Shown piece after piece: positions 14,692 through 21,391 of a stretch of DNA of 49,952 nucleotides (positions are counted from its first letter, which is position 1; each line of letters begins with the position of its first letter). The notes beneath the pieces were generated by a model, which saw nothing but the letters and a program-made list of their open reading frames with translations, did no database searches and was not told the DNA's origin. A program made the position numbers and the translations under genes. This DNA is from a virus, in IMG/VR virus record IMGVR_UViG_3300006305_000004, positions 1 to 49,952 of that record; one strand, given 5' to 3'.

Positions 14692-15014
14692 CTTATATGT
14701 GATAGAATAGTTTGTTCTCTGTCAGTGATGCCGAATGTCGACCTCATCCAGTCCAGCCAGTCTTTACTACCTTTTTCCTGATTGCATCTTCGACAAGATG
14801 GCACGACATTCGCCGTTTCATCTCTACCCCCTCTGCATTTAGGGCGTACATGGTCGATGGTGAGTTGTTGTAATTCATAAGTTCCTCCACAATAAACGCA
14901 TTGACAATTAAAGTGCTCTTTGATAGCTCTTCTCCAGAGCCTTTTAGATTCTGAACTCGTCATGGTTATTAAGTTGTGTAAATAGTAATCAGGTGTTGGT
15001 AGTAATGGGGTCAT
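14688..15014 (-). CDS. HNH endonuclease in the terminase module
   Basis: The 108-residue protein has a textbook HNH core: CVYCGG, then LTIDHVRPKCRGG, ENVV-like TANVVPSCRRCNQEKGS, with two CxxC zinc pairs. Small HNH proteins next to terminase genes assist DNA cleavage in packaging in some phages, and can also be mobile elements; position fits the first role. The first ATG overlaps the stop of the gene before it (ATGA), and the 3' end overlaps the 740-residue gene by 4 nt, so it is well integrated in the operon. Confidence 0.9.
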   Translation of the reverse strand: MTPLLPTPDYYLHNLITMTSSESKRLWRRAIKEHFNCQCVYCGGTYELQQLTIDHVRPKCRGGRDETANVVPSCRRCNQEKGSKDWLDWMRSTFGITDREQTILSHIR

Positions 15015-15253
15015 TTTTTGCGACTTTTACGGTTAATTGATGGCTTTTGTGTTCTGCCCTTGGTTGTGCTACCCTTATAATGTGCGGCATCGAGGCCATC
15101 ACGGTTGCCATATGTACCAAGTTTCTTATTAAGTTTGTTCGCATTGACTCGTATTGCTAAACCTTTCGGTGTTTTGTTGTACTTAGCCTGCTGCTTGCGA
15201 CGCTTGGCCGCAGCTTTAGGATTCTTCTTGTAATAGCTAGAAGTTTTTGCCAT
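15011..15253 (-). CDS. Small basic conserved cyanophage protein, 80 residues
   Basis: It starts MAKTSSYYKKNPKAAAKRRK and is rich in Lys and Arg to the end, with GTYGNRDGLDAAHYKGS in the middle. I recognise this pattern from many cyanophages, where it has no assigned function. DNA binding is likely from charge alone. Confidence 0.75.
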   Translation of the reverse strand: MAKTSSYYKKNPKAAAKRRKQQAKYNKTPKGLAIRVNANKLNKKLGTYGNRDGLDAAHYKGSTTKGRTQKPSINRKSRKK

Positions 15254-15500
15254 AGACTTTTCTCTTAACTAAAGATGGATCTACAGTTGGTATGATCTTG
15301 TTGAGTTTGTCCAAGGGACTACCCTCGTAAGCGACACCTGTGATGTCATTAGTCTTTAGCCAATCACAAGCTGCTTTTAGATCTTGTACTGTTGCTTCTC
15401 CACTCTTGATTCTGCGTAGAAAGTCCTCTGTAACAAGGTAGTGTAGCTCGTTAAAACTCTCTTCGGTTGCTTTCTTGGGTATAACCCTTGGATTCTCCAT
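15237..15500 (-). CDS. terS: Small terminase subunit (T7 gp18-like)
   Basis: It is 87 residues from MENPRVIPKKATEES. The segment FLRRIKSGEATVQDLKAACDWLKTNDI is typical of the helical DNA-recognition part of small terminase subunits in this phage group. T7 gp18 is 89 residues. It would recognise concatemer DNA and hand it to the large subunit. An upstream ATG adds ten residues that overlap the preceding gene and is less likely. Confidence 0.75.
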   Translation of the reverse strand: MENPRVIPKKATEESFNELHYLVTEDFLRRIKSGEATVQDLKAACDWLKTNDITGVAYEGSPLDKLNKIIPTVDPSLVKRKVYGKNF

Positions 15501-15501
15501 A

Positions 15502-15660
15502 TTATTCTGGTAATAAGTTTTTCTTGACAAGAGCTGTTAGCTTGTCATCTACTGTGTTGTCAGTAGTCTTACTGTATGCCTCTAGTAGATTTACTACAAG
15601 CTGCTTTACAGCTGTGCTGCCCAAAAACTTGAACAGTATTGGTTTAATTAGTGCAATCAT
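15502..15660 (-). CDS. Small conserved protein, 52 residues
   Basis: It starts MIALIKPILFKFLGSTAVKQ and ends KNLLPE. It has one amphipathic to hydrophobic N-terminal helix. The pattern is familiar from cyanophages, function unknown. Its ATG overlaps the stop of the preceding gene as TAATG. Confidence 0.65.
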   Translation of the reverse strand: MIALIKPILFKFLGSTAVKQLVVNLLEAYSKTTDNTVDDKLTALVKKNLLPE

Positions 15661-15797
15661 TACATTGATGGTGTGTCTAGGTCTGCTTCATCTTTTACAA
15701 AACGTCCAGCGTCATCACGCTTTGCTTTTGTTTTTCTTTTTGGTTTCTTCTTAGCAGCTTCTGCTTCTAAGGCTTTTAATCTTGTGTGTGTGCTCAT
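15660..15797 (-). CDS. Small Lys-rich protein, 45 residues
   Basis: It starts MSTHTRLKALEAEAAKKKPK and ends DLDTPSM; the middle is basic (RKTKAKRDD). Function unknown. It has a 4-nt type overlap with the preceding gene and TAATG overlap with the next one. Confidence 0.6.
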   Translation of the reverse strand: MSTHTRLKALEAEAAKKKPKRKTKAKRDDAGRFVKDEADLDTPSM

Positions 15798-16387
15798 TTT
15801 TGCCAAGGCCATTTTTTCTTAGGTTTGGGTGGTTGTAAGGCAGAGATAGGTACGACATCTTGGCATAGTACTACCATTTCTGATTTAGGATGGAATGTAA
15901 AGCCACGCTGTCTAAGTTCTGCACATTTCAACGCACGGACTAGCTCATAGTCTAGTCTCATTTTTTCTTCCTGACGTTTAGCTATATCTCTACATTGCTG
16001 TAGACCTTTACGATCTAAGGGAATCATAAAGTTAACTTGAAAGCCCCAGTTCTGATTGATGTTATAACTATCTTCAGCTTCTGGTCTTGTATCGTTGCCC
16101 ATATAGAAAGGACTAAACGTCATGGTAGACCCATTACATTGTATGTTTGGGCCATATACCTGACGTGACGATGCACCGTTGTTTTGAAACTGTACGGCTT
16201 GGTTCGTCACATTACCCGTAGCTGCTGCTACAGGATTTGATTTATTTACTGTTTCTCCTTCAGCATATACAGGTGTTACTGAGAGAAGACAGAGAGCGAT
16301 GTAGTAGTAGAGTTTATTGAATAGTTGCGTGTATAATCTCGCTGCTCTACTATGCCTGCTGCTCTTGTTGTTGTTTCTAAACTCCAT
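15794..16387 (-). CDS. Exported or membrane-anchored conserved cyanophage protein, 197 residues
   Basis: A hydrophobic segment (KLYYYIALCLLSVTPVYA) ends in a plausible signal-peptidase site. The mature part carries AAATGNVTNQAVQFQNNG, NIQCNGSTMTFSPF and a Cys-containing C-terminal half ending PKPKKKWPWQK. I recognise the pattern from cyanophage genomes, without known function. Envelope localisation suggests a role in lysis or in the cell surface; that is inference. The first 112 nt overlap the preceding gene in another frame, so the true start may be the Met or a later codon before the signal segment. Confidence 0.7.
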   Translation of the reverse strand: MEFRNNNKSSRHSRAARLYTQLFNKLYYYIALCLLSVTPVYAEGETVNKSNPVAAATGNVTNQAVQFQNNGASSRQVYGPNIQCNGSTMTFSPFYMGNDTRPEAEDSYNINQNWGFQVNFMIPLDRKGLQQCRDIAKRQEEKMRLDYELVRALKCAELRQRGFTFHPKSEMVVLCQDVVPISALQPPKPKKKWPWQK

Positions 16388-16638
16388 GGTAATGTGTTGT
16401 CAGTAACTGTAAATACTGAATCACCACCGGCAATACCGGCACTTGCAGATGCCGTTATGTTAGTCCCAGACCAAGTGTTCACGGCTGCACCGAAGACTTG
16501 CACTTGCTCTGTCTCTACGATAGTTTGAGTTGTTGTAGTTGTACTGTTCATTGACCCTGTAGTAAACTGAGGGGTGACAGTGTTAGCTCTTGCTACTGCG
16601 GGTGATAACAGGGCTAAGAGTATGATTAGTTTTTTCAT
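16276..16638 (-). CDS. Secreted conserved cyanophage protein, 120 residues
   Basis: A clear signal peptide (MKKLIILLALLSPAVARA) precedes a Thr/Ser-rich beta-type domain ending in TSLSVFSQ. The same signal-peptide plus SLSxFSQ pattern is familiar from other cyanophages. Function unknown. It overlaps the next gene, which is also exported, by more than 100 nt. Confidence 0.75.
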   Translation of the reverse strand: MKKLIILLALLSPAVARANTVTPQFTTGSMNSTTTTTQTIVETEQVQVFGAAVNTWSGTNITASASAGIAGGDSVFTVTDNTLPWSLETTTRAAGIVEQRDYTRNYSINSTTTSLSVFSQ

Positions 16639-16922
16639 ACTTTTGGTTGTTTGTCTTTTTCACCTTTTGTTCTACCTGTAGATAGTCCAAAGGTTGCTAG
16701 GGCTCCAGTAAAAATTGAAGCAACGAACGTGATGTCCGATGATGCTCCAGTCTTTTTAACCATAGGTAGCTCTACGTAGTTTAGTGTTATGATAAAACCA
16801 GACCAGATAACTACACCTAGACGCACCATGGCTCCTAGTATTTGCATCTGTTCGTCATGGTCATCTACATTCTCTTTTATTTTTCTGAGGATGCCTTTCT
16901 TTTCTGGCGGTTTTGTTTCCAT
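16635..16922 (-). CDS. Two-segment membrane protein, holin candidate, 95 residues
   Basis: A charged N-terminus (KENVDDHDEQMQILG) is followed by two hydrophobic segments (LGVVIWSGFIITLNYVEL and ITFVASIFTGALATFGL) and a charged C-terminus. Size and topology fit a holin, and this is the usual place for one after the tail genes, but no sequence motif proves it. The pattern is conserved in cyanophages. Confidence 0.6.
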   Translation of the reverse strand: METKPPEKKGILRKIKENVDDHDEQMQILGAMVRLGVVIWSGFIITLNYVELPMVKKTGASSDITFVASIFTGALATFGLSTGRTKGEKDKQPKV

Positions 16923-17257
16923 TTGTTTATCTTGCCTTGTAAGAACTTTTGTATTTTATCTTTCAACGCATTGATTACAGGTTGTGTAACAGTCGCAGCT
17001 GCTACAGCAGTTACAGCAGTAACCGATGCAGCAATCAGGACTTCTTGCGATGGTAAAGTGATACTAGGTAAGGGCGGAAAGTGTATTTTTGGTGGGGGGT
17101 TGTCTGTTGTTTGCACCTCCTTTGTACCTTCGGGTCTTCGTAAATCGCTCGGAGGTACGACCAAAGGTTGATATGAGGGAACATCTGCTGTAGGGAGAGG
17201 TAAAGAGGGAGTTTGCAGTTGTACTGCGTCTGGCAGTTTGATGGTAGGCAGTTCTAT
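16877..17257 (-). CDS. Pro-rich membrane-anchored conserved protein, apparently without a standard start codon
   Basis: The reading frame runs from ELPTIKLPDAVQLQ through LVVPPSDLRRPEG and a Pro-rich stretch to one membrane segment (VLIAASVTAVTAVAAATV) and a basic tail. The N-terminal ELPTIKLPD and VVPPS patterns are familiar from related cyanophage proteins, so the protein should begin there. The only codon with a good ribosome binding site is ATA, in GGAGATAGCAGC-ATA, precisely where the other junctions of this array have ATG. The next usable codon is a TTG 31 codons later, inside the conserved part. 126 residues if ATA is used. Confidence 0.6.
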   Translation of the reverse strand: MELPTIKLPDAVQLQTPSLPLPTADVPSYQPLVVPPSDLRRPEGTKEVQTTDNPPPKIHFPPLPSITLPSQEVLIAASVTAVTAVAAATVTQPVINALKDKIQKFLQGKINKWKQNRQKRKASSEK

Positions 17258-17832
17258 GCTGCTATCTCCTGTGCTGTCATTGTTGATATGGTTCTTGAAT
17301 AGTAACTACTGTTGCTATCGTCTGCTGTTGAATTAATAACTATTACATAATTACTATTGTATGGAGTTCCAGTTTGCCACTTGTACTTAACTGCACTTGT
17401 TGTATTCGGAGAATCTAAAATTGTCATAGATCGTTCAGCGACGTTTGCTGTCTGCGTTTGACCCATTTGCATAGTATATCTTTCTCTGCTTCCATCAGCA
17501 TCACCTATATAAGTAGTCAACTGAGCATAAGAGTTACTACCAATCTGTCTCCATAGATTAAAACCCCCAGAAGAGTGGCAACAAGCTGTTATTGTAGTAA
17601 TAAGAAGAATCTTACTTGATGCTGCACTAGGAGTTATAGTTAATTCAAAACCTGTAATATCTACCATAGTTTGAGATTGTACGGATTGTTTACTGGTTTT
17701 TACTACTTGAACAGCTTGAAGAACTTTACCTGTACTTGTATTTGGAAATGCTACCTTACCATCTGAACTAAGCGTAATCCCGTCAGAACTAGCTGACGAG
17801 TTACGTATTGAGTCTACGATTATTCGTGACAT
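17254..17832 (-). CDS. Tail-fibre-like paralogue 6, 192 residues
   Basis: It has a variable N-terminus (MSRIIVDSIRNSSASSDGIT) followed by the array's shared domain: GKVLQAVQVVKTSKQSVQ, DITGFELTITPSAASSKIL, ILDSPNTTSAVKYKWQTG and a C-terminus STMTAQEIAA. It is the last of six paralogues. The domain is common in marine phage tail-tip or fibre-associated proteins; the exact role is unknown. A GGAGG site precedes the ATG. Its last codons form the ribosome binding site of the following gene. Confidence 0.7.
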   Translation of the reverse strand: MSRIIVDSIRNSSASSDGITLSSDGKVAFPNTSTGKVLQAVQVVKTSKQSVQSQTMVDITGFELTITPSAASSKILLITTITACCHSSGGFNLWRQIGSNSYAQLTTYIGDADGSRERYTMQMGQTQTANVAERSMTILDSPNTTSAVKYKWQTGTPYNSNYVIVINSTADDSNSSYYSRTISTMTAQEIAA

Positions 17833-17843
17833 TATCTACCCTC

Positions 17844-18143
17844 CTATGGTTTTGGGTAATCTGCCTTTACCTTTGCAACGTGATCTTTCCATGTAGTAGT
17901 TCCGTTTACTGCGTCCCAATACTGCATGTCTAGCTGGTCGCCTACAGAGGCGTAAGCTGCTGCTCTGTCAGACTGATATTTGATTGCTGCGGCTGCCTTG
18001 TCTAATTCTGTGCGAGCTGCTGCTACTTTGACAGCATCAAGTGTTACTGACTTGCCGTCTTTGTCAAACGCTCCAGCGGAGTCGTCTATTGATACTACTG
18101 TGCCTGCATATGCAGAGTAGATTGCTTCGTGATCTAATGCCAT
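17844..18143 (-). CDS. Small protein inside the paralogue array, 99 residues
   Basis: It starts MALDHEAIYSAYAGTVVSID and ends DHVAKVKADYPKP. It is Ala/Asp-rich and helical, unrelated to the paralogues around it. The pattern is familiar as a small conserved protein near tail fibre genes of marine phages. A chaperone or fibre-attachment role is possible but unproven. Confidence 0.65.
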   Translation of the reverse strand: MALDHEAIYSAYAGTVVSIDDSAGAFDKDGKSVTLDAVKVAAARTELDKAAAAIKYQSDRAAAYASVGDQLDMQYWDAVNGTTTWKDHVAKVKADYPKP

Positions 18144-18164
18144 TGTTGTAAAAAATAATTGTTG

Positions 18165-18767
18165 TTAAGCTGCTACTTCCATAACGGTTATTGTTGAAAC
18201 ACCGTTTGTCATGTAACTATAGTTGTCTAAAACAACTCCACCATTAATTCCAATAGTATAAGCAGAAGAATATGGAGAGTATGCTTGTAATTTATAAGTT
18301 ATTGCAGATGTTGTATTTGGAGAATCTAAAAAACTTTGAGCTATTGTATCTGCAATTACATAACTTGAATCATAACTTCCGAAAGAAGCTCTAGTCTGAC
18401 TTGTGGCACTTGCGTTTTGATCTCCAATAAAAATTGTACTATCACTATCTCTAACTAAACGCATAGCATAATAAACAGCATTAGAGAAAACCACTAAAGA
18501 GTAGTTAACCAAAACTTTATTAGAAGCGGAACTAGGAGTGATACTGACACTCATGCCTGCAATATCAGTTAAAGTTGTCGATTGGATAGTTGTTCTATTT
18601 GTCTTAACTGTTTGAACAACTTGCAAGATTTTACCAGCAGTAGTTGTTGTAGCTACTGTACCATTTACATCTGGCAAAGTCAAAACTCTATGTGCACCAC
18701 CTGTTGTTGATGCTGGAGCCTGTAAGGATACTGACCCAGAGGTAGAGCCTACTAATTTTACGGTCAT
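18165..18767 (-). CDS. Tail-fibre-like paralogue 5, 200 residues
   Basis: The start MTVKLVGSTSGSVSLQAPAS is fixed by the ATGA overlap with paralogue 4. An N-terminal module with VLTLPDVNGTVAT resembles the modules in the main tail fibre. The shared domain follows: GKILQVVQTVKTNRT, DIAGMSVSITPSSASNKVL, FLDSPNTTSAITYKLQ, ending TITVMEVAA. The C-terminal codons read GGAAGTAGCAGC with no overlapping ATG, so the chain of coupled starts pauses here. Confidence 0.7.
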   Translation of the reverse strand: MTVKLVGSTSGSVSLQAPASTTGGAHRVLTLPDVNGTVATTTTAGKILQVVQTVKTNRTTIQSTTLTDIAGMSVSITPSSASNKVLVNYSLVVFSNAVYYAMRLVRDSDSTIFIGDQNASATSQTRASFGSYDSSYVIADTIAQSFLDSPNTTSAITYKLQAYSPYSSAYTIGINGGVVLDNYSYMTNGVSTITVMEVAA

Positions 18768-19297
18768 GCTGCTATCTCCTGTGCTGTAATAGTTGAGATT
18801 CCATGAAACCATCCAGCATCCCAAGTTCTATTTAAGTATGTTGTACCAGAATGTGTTTGCCACTTTAGTCCATATGTAATTGCACTTGTAGTGTTTGGTG
18901 TATCTAAAAATTGAAAACTATGTCCACCATACCTTGAACCTCCACCATGAGAAAAAGTACCATCTTCATCATCTGCATAATTACTTGGAGCTGCTATATC
19001 CCCGTTAGTTGAACCGCCAACAGTTCTTGTTAAACGAAATACAACTTCAGAACTTGTACTTGCAATATATAAGTGACCTGAATATAAAATTTTACTACTT
19101 GATGATGATGGCGTAATAGTAACTGTTAATCCAGATATATCAGAATAAGTTCCTGAGCTTGTACTGGTAGTATCAGTTTTAACAGTTTGTACAACTTGCA
19201 AAATTTTACCTGTAGTTATACCTGTTAAGTTACCGCCTGCTCCAACGTAACTTGTTGCGGTTACTACACCGCTTGTTCCATTTATTGTTACTGGCAT
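18764..19297 (-). CDS. Tail-fibre-like paralogue 4, 177 residues
   Basis: It has a short N-terminus (MPVTINGTSGVVTATSYVGA) and then the shared domain with GKILQVVQTVKTDTTS, DISGLTVTITPSSSSSKIL, FLDTPNTTSAITYGLKW and STITAQEIAA. The 3' end GGAGATAGCAGCATGA provides both a Shine-Dalgarno sequence and the ATG of paralogue 5. Confidence 0.7.
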   Translation of the reverse strand: MPVTINGTSGVVTATSYVGAGGNLTGITTGKILQVVQTVKTDTTSTSSGTYSDISGLTVTITPSSSSSKILYSGHLYIASTSSEVVFRLTRTVGGSTNGDIAAPSNYADDEDGTFSHGGGSRYGGHSFQFLDTPNTTSAITYGLKWQTHSGTTYLNRTWDAGWFHGISTITAQEIAA

Positions 19298-19618
19298 TTA
19301 TATTATTGTCCATGTTTCGCCAGAACCTACAGTTACTGTAGCTCCTGAGTTTACTGTGATTGGCCCAAAACTACCAGCGTTCATGTTATTAGTAATCGTG
19401 TAGCTAGTTGTTACTGTAGTGCCATTCTCCCAAAAGATCTTGTCCGACCCACCGCCTGCCGCACCAGCACTAGCTTCAGCCCATGTAAGGCCGCCAGCAG
19501 CACTAGATTTTGCAGTTAGTACATAATCATTGGTAGGAGTATTGTCTATATTAAGATCGGCTTCTTTGATAGAACCATCTTTGATTCCATCTCCACCTGT
19601 TATTTGTGTTAGTGCCAT
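19298..19618 (-). CDS. Short copy of the tail-fibre C-terminal module, 106 residues
   Basis: It starts MALTQITGGDGIKDGSIKEA (ATG in a TAATG overlap) and ends with IFWENGTTVTTSYTITNN and SGETWTII, closely matching the last 45 or so residues of the main tail fibre. It contains none of the shared domain of its neighbours. It looks like a free-standing fibre tip, probably arisen by partial duplication, and interrupts the paralogue series. Confidence 0.7.
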   Translation of the reverse strand: MALTQITGGDGIKDGSIKEADLNIDNTPTNDYVLTAKSSAAGGLTWAEASAGAAGGGSDKIFWENGTTVTTSYTITNNMNAGSFGPITVNSGATVTVGSGETWTII

Positions 19619-20199
19619 TATGCTGCTACCTCCATAACTGTAATTGTGCAGGGACACCTCATATGCTGATTATAGTTACCATTTTCTCCTGTAGTACATA
19701 ATCTGCCATAATAACTAGTATTAAAAACTTTCATTAAAACACCGTAAGTATGAGAGTTAGTATCTGCTGGTGTATCTAGAAACATAAAACTAGCTTCATC
19801 AGCATGAGAAGTTGAAGAAACTCTAAATCTCATTGTTCCTGATTCAGCATTATTTCCTGATGCAGCACCTATTGTATTACCATCTATGGCTGAACCATCT
19901 TTTGCTAACTTAAAACCAACGGCATAATCAGATCCACTATTACCACCATATAAAGTTACGTTTACTAATATTTTATTACTTGTAGAAGCTGCTGTAATTG
20001 CTTGAGTTAAGCCTGTAACTGCTACATAACTTGAACTATTTGTAGAAAAAACGTCAGTTTTTACTGTCTGTAAAACTTGTAAAATTTTACCAACACCACC
20101 TGATAGGTTAGATATAGTTGTACTTCCGTCAGCAGCTAGAACAATATTGTTAGAACCAGAGGAAGCATGTTTTAAATTTGTTGCGTTTAAAGTTGCCAT
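19618..20199 (-). CDS. Tail-fibre-like paralogue 3, 193 residues
   Basis: The variable N-terminus MATLNATNLKHASSGSNNIV leads into GKILQVLQTVKTDVFS, VAVTGLTQAITAASTSNKIL, MFLDTPADTNSHTYGVLM and ITVMEVAA. Together with paralogue 1 it carries the GDTNxHTYGV-type variant of the FLDSPNTTS motif, so the family has at least two subtypes. TAATG overlaps at both ends. Confidence 0.7.
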   Translation of the reverse strand: MATLNATNLKHASSGSNNIVLAADGSTTISNLSGGVGKILQVLQTVKTDVFSTNSSSYVAVTGLTQAITAASTSNKILVNVTLYGGNSGSDYAVGFKLAKDGSAIDGNTIGAASGNNAESGTMRFRVSSTSHADEASFMFLDTPADTNSHTYGVLMKVFNTSYYGRLCTTGENGNYNQHMRCPCTITVMEVAA

Positions 20200-20813
20200 T
20201 ATGCTGCTACCTCCATTACTGTTATTGTGCTTGCTACTCTTGCCCCATAGCTATAGTCATTATCACCAGACGAACGGTTTACATAAACAGTAGTATCATA
20301 AGTTGAGCCTGCTGTTGCTTGTACTTTATAAGTTGTTGCTGAAGTAGTGTTAGGTGAGTCTAAGAAATTAAAGGACATAGGAGTAATCTCCAAATTATAT
20401 ATTGACGACTGTGTTCTACGAGACATTGTACTTGATTGTCTGTTACTAGAAGAATCACCTACAGCTATACCTGTAGAACCTCTTGCCAATCTAACGTGCA
20501 AACTACCAGTGCCTACAGCAGCAGCAACGGTAGCTACTACTAAAATTTTACTTGATGTAGAAGAAGGAGTAATGGAAACTGATAGTCCTGATATATCAGT
20601 AAAATTACTTGTATTAGCAGATGAAAAAGAGGCTGTATCAGTTTTAGTTGTCGATACAACTTGTAGTATCTTACCTGTATCTCCGACGGCTAATGTGCCA
20701 CTACCAGTTCCGGGTACAGTCAACTCAATAGCTGCGTTACCAGTTGTACTGGCTGGCCCTTTGATAGCAACTGTACCTCCACCGCTGTCTGCGGTTAGTT
20801 TTAATTGACTCAT
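20199..20813 (-). CDS. Tail-fibre-like paralogue 2, 204 residues
   Basis: The N-terminal module MSQLKLTADSGGGTVAIKGP with LTVPGTGSGTLAVGDTGKIL resembles modules of the main fibre. The shared domain has DISGLSVSITPSSTSSKIL, FLDSPNTTSATTYKVQA and STITVMEVAA. Its ATG overlaps the stop of paralogue 1 (ATGA), with GGAG supplied by the last codons of that gene. Confidence 0.7.
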   Translation of the reverse strand: MSQLKLTADSGGGTVAIKGPASTTGNAAIELTVPGTGSGTLAVGDTGKILQVVSTTKTDTASFSSANTSNFTDISGLSVSITPSSTSSKILVVATVAAAVGTGSLHVRLARGSTGIAVGDSSSNRQSSTMSRRTQSSIYNLEITPMSFNFLDSPNTTSATTYKVQATAGSTYDTTVYVNRSSGDNDYSYGARVASTITVMEVAA

Positions 20814-21388
20814 GCTGCTATCTCCATTGCTGTAACTGTTGATATTCCTGTTGAGTTAGTAGCATTATTAGTGCTATCTTCACGATTCAAATAAACTGTT
20901 TGAGTACTAGCTGATGTGTGTCTAAGTCTAACTCCGTAAGTGTGAGCATTTGTATCTCCGGGTGTATCTAAAAATACTATAGGTATAGTGTTACAATAAC
21001 GAACACCATTTCCATAATCTCCAGCAGCAGTAACTCTTCCGATACCACCGCTGGCATCACCGATAGCAGTAGTCAAAACGCTTCCATCTTTATCAATAGT
21101 GACATAGTTTGATTGTCTATTTGCTACGATTTGATAAATTAAAAGAATTTTATTAGAAGAAGAACTTGCAGTTATACTAACAGTTAAACCTGTAACAACA
21201 GCGGAATTAGATCCAGAACTAACGCTTTCACTAAACTGATCTTTTTTAACTGTTTGTTTTACTTGAAGGATTTTTCCTCCATCTGGTATTACACCACTTG
21301 CTATATCGGCACTTTGTATTATTCCGTCTGGTAAACCACCAACGGATATACCGGATACTGTGCCAGACCCGTTTAATGTTATAGGCAT
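20810..21388 (-). CDS. Tail-fibre-like paralogue 1, 192 residues
   Basis: It is the first paralogue after the main tail fibre. The N-terminus is MPITLNGSGTVSGISVGGLP; the shared domain has GKILQVKQTVKKDQFS, VVTGLTVSITASSSSNKIL, FLDTPGDTNAHTYGVRL and STVTAMEIAA. It starts three bases after the fibre stop, so the fibre and array are one transcription unit. Confidence 0.7.
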   Translation of the reverse strand: MPITLNGSGTVSGISVGGLPDGIIQSADIASGVIPDGGKILQVKQTVKKDQFSESVSSGSNSAVVTGLTVSITASSSSNKILLIYQIVANRQSNYVTIDKDGSVLTTAIGDASGGIGRVTAAGDYGNGVRYCNTIPIVFLDTPGDTNAHTYGVRLRHTSASTQTVYLNREDSTNNATNSTGISTVTAMEIAA

Positions 21389-21391
21389 AAT

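Noticed and set aside
20347-20808. Long plus-strand frame (153 residues) opposite paralogue 2
   Set aside because: It arises from the Thr/Ser-rich codons of the fibre-like gene read backwards; no start signal and no neighbours on that strand.
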